Positions 56,751-64,000 of a stretch of DNA of 64,000 nucleotides are shown here, piece by piece. A program made the position numbers and the translations under genes. Source of the DNA: Ziziphus jujuba (Eukaryota > Streptophyta > Magnoliopsida > Rosales > Rhamnaceae); the NCBI RefSeq assembly GCF_031755915.1, contig NC_083382.1:11419001-11483000 (forward strand), in the 5' to 3' direction. Each line of letters starts with the position of its first letter. The stretch's first letter is position 1. Below the pieces are notes generated by a model. That model saw nothing but the letters and a program-made list of their open reading frames with translations, had not been told where the DNA came from and ran no database searches.

Positions 56751-56766
56751 CCAAGCTCTAATACCA
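56751..56766 (-). promoter_or_regulatory. Copia-1 primer binding site (tRNA-iMet type)
   Basis: The minus strand reads tggtattagagcttgg one base after the 5' LTR end, matching the TGGTATCAGAGC complement of plant initiator tRNA with one change in the first 12 bases. It fixes the element's orientation. Confidence 0.88.
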
Positions 56767-56767
56767 T

Positions 56768-57316
56768 TGTTATGGAATCAGAGAATAAAAACTAAAACAA
56801 TTATAACAAAGAAAACCCAAGATTTATCAAGGTTCGGCAAATTGCCTGCATCCTTGTTGTTCCGAAGAGAGCCTCTATTTTCTTATTGAAATTACTACTT
56901 TTAGAAGACTAGTTTCAGAGCTATAATGGTGGAATCACACAGATACCAAAACCAACCCAATTCCCTTTTTACACCCTTTCTCTTTGTGTTTCCCAATTTG
57001 ATTCACTCATAACCACACAAAGAATAACAATGAAAACCACAAAAGAGGAATTTTTTCCGTTCTGTGCTCTCTTAACTTGAAAAGATAAAAGCCTTGCTTT
57101 TTGAAGAAGAATAAGACCACCTATATATCAACAACTTATAATTTGGCCATTGTGAAAATTAGGTGCAAAATGATAGTTTTACCCTTCATTAATGATGTGG
57201 CATTGAGGTGCACTATTTTGTCTACTACCAGTTTCAATTTCATTCTTCTTCAACACTAGTTCTTGATAATACAGTACCAAAAACAGTAGAATTTGAGGAT
57301 TAATTCTTCTCTAACA
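56768..57316 (-). repeat. Copia-1 5' LTR
   Basis: 549 bp. On the minus strand it starts TGTTAGAGAAGAATTAATCC and ends GATTCCATAACA. It is 33 bp shorter than the 3' LTR, lacking an aaaagaagaaaaag stretch and a short terminal acata. The right flank on the plus strand is RLP-B coding sequence. Confidence 0.9.
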
Positions 57317-57576
57317 CATTTCTAAATAGCTCATTTGAAGGAAACACATGTTTGTACAGGAAGCCGTTGTCAGAGGAATGTGGGAACTTGTAGGACTCAC
57401 CACCTTCATCTTCAAAAGTTGAAGAGAAGAAAGGGTCTCCATTGGAATTCGATTGGAAGCCAGTAGTGATAGGGTGAGGCTATGGGTTAATCATTGGGAT
57501 TTTAGTTGGTCATTTTGTAATTGATAGGAGATATGATTGGTTTGTTCATACGTTTGGAATTAGGTTTCCAAAGTAG
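57317..57576 (+). pseudogene. RLP-B, C-terminal end (cap, acidic linker, membrane segment)
   Basis: Directly after copia-1 the frame reads SSFEGNTCLYRKPLSEECGN, the post-LRR cap, then an amber stop, DSPPSSSKVEEKKGSPLEF, an opal stop, then the membrane segment GLIIGILVGHFVI and tail RRYDWFVHTFGIRFPK ending at 57574-57576. The text joins in sense to NLRGPIPHGKEFN at 47130. Two stops in otherwise readable RLP sequence show inactivation independent of the insertion. A 3' UTR-like stretch follows. Confidence 0.9.
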
Positions 57577-57770
57577 AGTAAAAACAATCTGGGACAAAAC
57601 ATCCTGATCGATACTATGTGTTGCTGAAATGTGGTGATCTTGCCACAATGTGCAAAGTAGTTCGGTTACACTTGCACTCTTTATTTTGCAACATCAAAGA
57701 CCAAACATTATTTATGTTTATGCAATTTATTTTATCTTGTAATATTTAAGAACAATATCCTTTTTGTAAT

Positions 57771-57838
57771 GCCCTAAGCTCAATTAACTAAAGCTTAGGG
57801 CGTTTTTGTCTAGTTGCTGGAATTGTATTTCCAGCAAC
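57771..57838. other. Two adjacent perfect 10-bp inverted repeats
   Basis: gccctaagct (57771-57780) pairs with agcttagggc (57792-57801), loop 11 nt. gttgctggaa (57813-57822) pairs with ttccagcaac (57829-57838), loop 6 nt. They lie about 195 bp after the RLP-B stop. Function unknown; they may be part of an unrecognised LTR or MITE end, since tgtaatgcccta precedes the first. Confidence 0.7.
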
Positions 57839-58919
57839 ATAAGTCCACTTCCTTGGATTTCGTTTGATGAAGGTTTGGGATTTGGATCTAAATTTTGGAT
57901 ATAATAAAATAGAAATCAGCAAAAAGAATGGCCCAATTTGGAGCTGGGAAAGCTGAGTTAAGCCCTAAACAATCTGACCTTTGTGCAGTTTTGTTGCCCA
58001 GAAATCTGGACAAAACTGCCTCGGATTTGATTATTTTTGAATGGGTAAATGGGGTTTTTTTAATCTGATTTTTGGCTAGAACAGAGTTTAATATTAAAAA
58101 AAGCTTTCCTCCAATTTTCAAGTCAAATGGAGCTGGTTTTCAAATTCAAATGCCTCAGACAAGTTGAACTGCCCATTAAAGAAGGTTTCTTGCATACCCA
58201 GTACATTGATTAGAGTTAGTTGAGGTAGTTTAGCTTGGTTGCTTACTTTTAATGCTTTTGTATTTATTGCTCAATATGGCAGCATGTCTTATTGTCTTTT
58301 TGATGTATTTAAAAGTATGAAAATTGTAATGAAAACGTTGAGGAAGAAAATATTCAAAAAAACAGATTTTGCAAAACAACAATTTTGGCTCTCTCTCTCT
58401 CTCTCTTTTTCTCTCTCAACTACTACATTTGTTTTCTTCTTCTTCCCAAAAGCTAACAACCTTCTCAAGAACCCTAAACCTCCATTAAAACTAGAAACAA
58501 AACCTTAACAAACCCAAAAAAAAAAAAAAAAAAACAAAATCAAGAACCAAGAACCAACAACAATCATTCTTGACTAACACCTTGAATGATTGTACTCTAG
58601 GGTACAACAACATAAACCTACATCAAATTCCATCATGTATGAGTTGTCCCTTTATTTATTTTTTCTTTTTTTTTTTATTTTTTGGGTCGCAAAACTAACA
58701 AAAATAGTTTTCACCCTAAACTTTAAGGTGTTTTTCATTTTGCATCCCACCTTTAAAAATTCTCATATTGCACCCCAAACTGTCAATTAACTTTCACTTC
58801 GATACAATTATTAACACTGTCAAAATACTGGATGAATAAATAAACAAATACTGAATGATTCCTTGTAGTTAAGATAGTAATTCCAACTGATTCAAACAAT
58901 CCTATTTTCACTTTAAAAT
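57839..58919. other. No gene seen; CT microsatellite and poly-A tract
   Basis: Contains a (CT)n tract at about 58390-58408, a poly-A run at about 58516-58534 and T-rich stretches near 58650. The 89-codon frame at 58239-58508 is built on the CT tract and has no motif. The text tgatgaaggtttgggatttgg to ttgatgtatttaaaag has the feel of a degraded LTR but lacks ends. Confidence 0.4.
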
Positions 58920-60115
58920 TATTAAAAAAAAAAATCAAAGGCCATTCACCAAGTTATTTTATGCATTTATGATTGATTTATCAACAGCCAGGTGCTGGAT
59001 TTTAACTTACCATGAATGAAAAGATCAAAGCGAATTTCAAACACTCGCCAGTGCATAGTCTTTTGTATTCAATATGAAGTACAATATCTTTCTCCAAAAA
59101 TAAAATTAATATATTGCAATATAATTTTCTTGTCATAATACTATTGCTAGTTTCATTTTTGGTGTTATATATACTGTTTCTGAATCGGATGTTTGCATTT
59201 TATTAAAATGCTGATAAGGTTTTAAACAATAATTTTGAAAAGAATTTTATAGGATGGTTTCTTTAACAATAATTATCTAAAGTGACATCCGTATTTTATA
59301 AATATAGACATCTGCAACGGAAAATTATATATTTGTGTATGTATTGAAATGGTCACTGTTTGGTAAGATGGCTTTTTTGTATTTTTTTTCGTTGCTGGAT
59401 GCCTTTACCTATAAATATATTAATTATGTGCGTTAGGTACTAGTGTGAATGAAGTTTGTTTGACATATGACTAGTTTGCTAACACATTTGGAATTAGGCG
59501 GCCAATGTAAGACTAAACTAGCTGCTCTGTATAAGTGTTTTTTTTTTTTTAATATATATTTCTTTTAACAAAACTAATAATAAATAAAATTAGATAAACA
59601 TTGTGGACTTTCCTACGGATAAAAAAGAAAGTTATCATTTATGTAATATTAGGTGTGGGCTACTTGTTCTGCAGTTAATTCAAGACATACTTGTGTAAAT
59701 ATTATTTTTATATACATATTAAAACAAATTCAGTTAATTATAATATTATATGATTATCCTTGTGAGATATCAAACTGTCATTCAGTCAATTATAATATTA
59801 TATGATTATTTTTGTGAGATATCAAATTGTTAAAGGGGGAAAAAAAAACTATCTATCTCAATAAATAAAGAAAATTGATGGAGAGAAGATAACTTCAACA
59901 AACTAGGAAAGTTCTTCCCAACATCGATCAACAGTAGCTCGAAGCAGCTTTCATCAATATTATTCCTCCATGATCACCATCTTCAAATGGCCTATAAATG
60001 ATCTATTAATTCCACCATACATCAGTAATGTTATTTATAAGTATAAAACCTAACTACACTTATGCCATATTATAAATTCATCGATTATACATTAAATGAA
60101 AACTGCAATAGAAAA
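58920..60115 (+). pseudogene. RLP 3' tail and flank, duplicate D2
   Basis: At about 59461-59510 the text tatgactagtttgctaacacatttggaattaggcggcca encodes YD-stop-FANTFGIRRP, the RLP cytoplasmic tail. 59330-60115 parallels D1 (45290-45990) with shared tccatgatcaccatcttcaa and gaaaactgcaatagaaaaga. 58920-59540 parallels D3 (60890-61330). No LRR text survives. Confidence 0.68.
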
Positions 60116-60889
60116 GAGAAAAAAAAATGCATGAAAATCCCCTGCTTAATCATGATCATTACTTTTTCGTAACATATACAGTTGCAACACAATTCAAAAT
60201 GCAAAAAAAATAAATAAATAAATACTAATAATAATAATAGAATGAGGTGGCAAGGAGAAAAAGCTAAAAAGAATGATCAAGGTATTTAATAATAATAATA
60301 ATAAATAAATAAATAAACAAAAAAAAAAAAAAAACAACAACAACAAAACACACAAAGTACATGAAAAGGGCCTCTAAATTTCTACATGTTTTACTCAAGC
60401 AAATAAAGTTAAACCTACAACTAAGTCTAAATTGCAAAACATTAGTAGTTGATAATGAACATTTGATGTCCGTTCATATACACAAGCAGAACTCGGGATT
60501 GTGTGAAAACCCACTGCAAAGAATTTGTTAAATTTCACCACCACCTTCAAGGTTTTGGAGAAGTAAAAGGATTCAAAGTCTCCATTAGAAATTTCACTGG
60601 ATGACAGTTGTGCCAGGTTATTTGAGTCGACTAGTAATTGGGAAAAATTTTGCAACCAAGAAGCAAGACTGGTTTGTGAAGAGTTTTGGGGAGGGAAAAC
60701 CATAAGGCAGAAGGGGAAAGAGAAGAAATTAATAATTTTTCACAGAGCAAATGATTGCTTGTATGAAATTAATTCGTAAGTGAAAGTATTATTCCATATG
60801 GCCCATGAACCAAATATAGTAGTATTTTTTTATGATTAGCTAACTCTTCAAAAACTAAATCAAATAATCCAATTTTTAGATTAAAATTA
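60116..60889. other. No recognised gene; one unassigned 102-codon frame
   Basis: A minus-strand frame at 60395-60703 begins MVFPPQNSSQTSLASWLQNF and has balanced composition (LAQLSSSEISNGDFESFYFS), unlike the low-complexity frames around it. I do not recognise a family, and no promoter or partner exon was seen. AAT and A-rich tracts lie at 60170-60350. It may be a fragment of a gene exon or chance. Confidence 0.3.
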
Positions 60890-61330
60890 AAAATAATAAT
60901 AATAATAATAATAATCAAAAGCCACTTACCTAGTTATTTTATGCACTTTTATTTGATTTATCAACAACCCATATGCAGGATTTTAATTTATCATGAATTA
61001 AAAAAGTCAAAGAGAAATTCAACCACCTGCCACTGCATGTTAATAAGTATTCACATTAACCTACAATTAATTCACAAAAAAAATAAAAATAAAAAATTAA
61101 GGCTCAATATAATTTTCTAAACATGTTATTGCTGCTAGTTTATTTTGCGTTATATATATATGCATTGAACTAGTCTTAGGAAACAAATTACTCAGTCCAA
61201 AAAGATGGCTTTTCCATAATTTTCTTTGTTGGATTCATTTACCTGTAAATTTATTAATTATGCGCGTTAGATAGTAGTTGAGTGAAGTCTATTTTTTGCT
61301 GAAGCAGTCAATGTGGAAAATTAGAGAGCT
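60890..61330 (+). pseudogene. RLP 3' flank, duplicate D3
   Basis: Repeats the D2 text: gttattttatgcactttta, tttgatttatcaacaaccc, ggattttaatttatcatgaat (about 60930-61000) and aagatggcttttccataatt, ttcatttacctgtaaatttattaattatgcgcgttag (about 61200-61275). The RLP-tail codons themselves are mostly gone. Spacing from D2 is about 1.97 kb. Confidence 0.6.
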
Positions 61331-61360
61331 CTGAGTCACTGAAAATGAAAGTATAGTCAA

Positions 61361-61525
61361 TGTGACAGCCCAAACCACCCGTATGAGATATTGTCCTCTT
61401 TGGGCCTGGGGAATCCTCTTACAATCCAGCCCTTAAGGTTTTAAAAGGCCTTTCAAGGGAAAGGTATCCACACCTTCTTTTAAGGCATGCTTTGTTCCCC
61501 TTTCCAACCGATGTGGGATCTCACA
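61361..61525 (+). mobile_element. TRIM-like short LTR, copy B
   Basis: 165 bp from TGTGACAGCCCAAACC to CCGATGTGGGATCTCACA, flanked by a perfect 5-bp duplication GTCAA (61356-61360, 61526-61530). Termini are partly inverted (TGTGACAGCCC / GGGATCTCACA). TG..CA ends, 5-bp duplication and small size fit a solo LTR of a TRIM-type miniature LTR element. No primer site or internal region. Confidence 0.75.
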
Positions 61526-61589
61526 GTCAATGTATTTGTTTATTTTTGTATCTGATTAATTTTAATACCTGCTACTTCCAGAAAATATC

Positions 61590-63767
61590 TATTACACCCC
61601 GTCCAAAATACATCGGAAATTTCCTCGTGTTGACCAAGTTTGAGTGTTGTTGACCAAATATGGTCAAATTTTGACTTTTGCTTTCGATGGAATTTCATGT
61701 TAATCGAGGCACCATTGCGGAGTACACATCAAATCAAGTTCGTAGACTAGTAGCACATCAAAAACAGAATTACAGTTTGAAAGTTATGACCGAAACAAAA
61801 TTCAATCGAAAATGTCCGAAACTGTCGTGTTTGACTTTTTATTTTTGTGAAATTTTGCTTTGACTCATATATGGTTGTAAAATACTCATCGAGACGAGTC
61901 CATAGACTAGTGGCATGCTTAATTTGGATATGTGGTTAAAAAGTTATGGATCTATAAAGTTGTATTTATTTTTTCCGGAACTGATTTTGCTAGGTAGGGA
62001 AATATTTAATGGGGCCTTTTATTTATGCCACATGTGACCAACTGGGATGTACCATGCATCTTGTTTAGAAAGATACCACATGTCACGATAAGAAAGTGCT
62101 ATGTCATCTTTAATAAAATATTATTTTATTTTTTATTATTTTCCTTTTCTTTTTCTTTTCTTTTCTTTTTTTTCTTCTTCTTCTTCTTCCTGAGCCCAGT
62201 AGTGGAAAAAAAAAAACAAAAAACACAGACCTCTCTCTCTCTCTCTCTTTCCTTCCTCTCTCCTTTGACCGACCGTTTGATCGTGTTTCAATAGCTAGCC
62301 GGCAACATGCGCCGATGGGCTTGAGAGCTCACAGCCGGGCAACATCGGTGATCCAATCTCCAACCATCTAGCCAGCGAGCTCTAGCTGGCCCATTTTTCA
62401 AAAATTTCTGGTTGTGATTTAGGTCCTTCCCCATAGTTTTGACCACTTGACCTCAAAAATGGGCTCCATTTATCCAAATTTCAAGCTGTTTGTGAGATAC
62501 ATGAGCGGAGAGTTTGGCCAAAACTTTCCTTTCATTTTTCGATCAATCCCGATGGCTTTGAGCTCAACAAAGGTTGGTTTCATGTTCCTTGTCTTCTTAG
62601 CTTTCTATTAGTACCTTATTTGTGAATTTTGATGGAGTATTTGAAAAGATACCATTTTTAAATAAAATATTATTTTAATTGTGAAATCTAAAAAAATCTA
62701 TAGGCTTAATGTTTAAATAATTGTTGTTTAAATTAAAGATGTCAAATTTGTGTTAAGTATGACCTTGAAATAATATTTTCAAAAATTTAGGAAACTATAG
62801 TCTTGAGCCGCTGTTAAATTATTATTAAAATTATTGTTAGATTTGACTGTTGAAAGTTATGACACATAATAAAATGTATCTTTATATATGTGAGATTGTA
62901 TGTGGTCCTAATGATATTTGGTATAAATTGATTTGAAGGTTTGAAGAATTAATTATATTGAATTATTATGATGAAAAATATATTTATGTGTTTAATTATT
63001 TATTTATGCATGGATTTGGTATTATGGTGGTAGAAATTAAACTATTTAATTTGATGCATTTGAGATGACGGACTACAAAAGAGTATGGAATTTTATGAAA
63101 TTGGTAAAAATGTACAATTTGATTTTATTTTATCAAGATTCACTATTTTATAATATTATAAAAATTTATAGTCTTTTTTAGATGCACCATATAGTACTGT
63201 ATATGTGATTAGTGCACAAGGTTATAGGGTCTTCCTGTGGGAGCCATGGACCTGAGGGTAGGTAGGTATAATACAAAGTGAGCATCAATCACCCCCCTTC
63301 TATGGCTAGGATTACTATAGATTGTTTATTATGGCTATCCTATGGGTGCCACGGACTTGAGGGCTGACAAGTATACTACATAGTGAGTATTAGCCATCTC
63401 CCTCCTTGGTCGCAGATGGTTGTTATGGATCAGCCCACAGGTTATATTCAGGGTATAATATAGAGTTAGCAACAGCCGTCTCCCCTTTGGCCGCAAGATG
63501 GTTGTTATTATGGGTTAATGTGCATATATATATGGTCATCCTGTGGGAGCTATGGGTTTGAGGTTTGGCAAGTATTGTGCACAGTGATCATCGGCCGCCC
63601 TCTCAATCTACTGTTTAGCCATGGCAGATTATAAGTAATCGATGCTGTTGGGACGCCAAGGTGATGAATTGCAAGTTTTTCTCTTTAACCTCCCTGTCAG
63701 AATGGTGCTTAGGATGCTGTGTACCATCTGGCACCACTGGTATATAATATGGTCCATCAAATATCTT

Positions 63768-63798
<31 letters not shown>

Positions 63799-64000
63799 GT
63801 ATGTTACACTATATTATGTTTGTATACACTACACCGTACAGAGACGATGATCCAATGTGGTCCATGAAGAGCTAGCCTCGTAACTATGTTGCCTACGAGT
63901 TCAGGAGATCGGATGGCCAATATGGAGAACCACCCCTAGGCTATATTGGTAGCAGAGTGCCGATGACAGCTAGAATCATGGATCACATAACATGTTGTAT
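61590..64000 (+). mobile_element. LTR-X copy 10 (subfamily A), runs off the window
   Basis: Starts tattacaccccgtccaaaat (degraded TGTAACACC). It holds the paired tagactagtagcac / tagactagtggcatg blocks (61744, 61904), a pyrimidine and CT tract (62140-62250), the ttttttagatgcaccata block (63176), an expanded tandem array (63200-63630), and the gacgatgatccaatgtggtc / gaagagctagcctcg block shared with copies 2 and 4. The 3' end lies beyond 64000. The palindrome CCCACGTGGG is not present. Confidence 0.88.
63200..63630. repeat. Tandem expansion of an LTR-X segment in copy 10
   Basis: Four diverged units of about 85-105 bp each read roughly: cctgtgggagccatggacctgagggNaggNaagtata, then an acaNagtgagcat-like stretch, then gccNcccctccttggccg. 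Unit starts are near 63228, 63333, 63416 and 63536. Other LTR-X copies have one such unit (for example 22000-22070 in copy 3), so the array expanded in this copy or a recent ancestor. Confidence 0.75.

Larger units (their letters stand above)
47131..57316 (-). mobile_element. Ty1/copia LTR retrotransposon (copia-1) inside RLP-B
   Basis: Minus-strand element: 5' LTR 56768-57316, primer site 56751-56766, gag with CCHC, protease, integrase remains, RT, RNase H, polypurine-like run, 3' LTR 47131-47712. Integrase before RT identifies Ty1/copia. Two LTR-X insertions (copies 8 and 9) inflate it from about 5 kb to 10.2 kb. The two LTRs differ by several short indels. The RLP-B reading frame flanks it (FNT at the left; LNSSFEGN at the right), proving insertion in the gene. 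The AACAC string occurs on both sides but overlaps the LTR end on the right, so the duplication is not clean. Confidence 0.93.

Noticed and set aside
57317..57321. A clean 5-bp target duplication for copia-1
   Set aside because: AACAC is present on both sides but on the right it overlaps the LTR end (ctaacacattt), so a clean duplication cannot be claimed.

Overview
This window looks like nuclear DNA of a flowering plant, probably a eudicot. It is AT-rich and packed with LTR retrotransposons that use initiator-methionine tRNA primer sites. It also carries pieces of Cf/RLP-type leucine-rich-repeat receptor-like protein (RLP) genes with the CHDHERS N-terminal cap and CDEDTGH motif. A rosid such as a Rosales member would fit, but that is a guess from the RLP style. 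I found no intact protein-coding gene, tRNA, rRNA or CRISPR. The window is a decayed RLP resistance-gene cluster buried under nested transposons.

Layout. (1) 1-14.3 kb: RLP pseudogene pieces, mostly on the minus strand (1858-2615, 3220-3616 joined in origin to 6866-8155, 9170-9905, 11440-12190). Mixed in are copies of a signal-peptide exon module and of a roughly 1 kb hAT-like element. (2) 14.3-30.7 kb: one hAT-like copy is split by a 15.4 kb Ty3/gypsy element (LTRs 14416-15545 and 28715-29844). That element is itself split by a solo LTR of its own family and by two 3 kb LTR units. (3) 30.7-34.2 kb: more signal-peptide modules and a fifth hAT-like copy. (4) 34.2-44.6 kb: a badly decayed minus-strand Ty1/copia element (copia-2), cut by two 3 kb LTR units and a short TRIM-like LTR. 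(5) 45.3-57.6 kb: a plus-strand RLP pseudogene split by a second minus-strand Ty1/copia element (copia-1, 47131-57316), which holds two more 3 kb LTR units. (6) 57.6-64 kb: duplicated RLP 3' flanks, a second TRIM-like LTR, and a 3 kb LTR unit that runs off the window.

The main pattern is one LTR family, called LTR-X here. It has ten copies that begin TGTAACACCCCGTCC and end GGACGGGTCCTGACA. Five full-span copies have perfect 5-bp target duplications, and no copy has a visible internal region. LTR-X copies cut every other element class, while no other element clearly cuts LTR-X, so LTR-X is the youngest wave. Five copies share an exactly 61-nt segment bounded by AG and GTGAGT, which suggests a spliced LTR transcript. 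Nesting gives the order: RLP genes and hAT-like elements first, then gypsy and copia, then LTR-X.

All of this was read by eye. Family names rest on motifs, and ends of degenerate pieces are approximate to tens of bases unless a target duplication is given.
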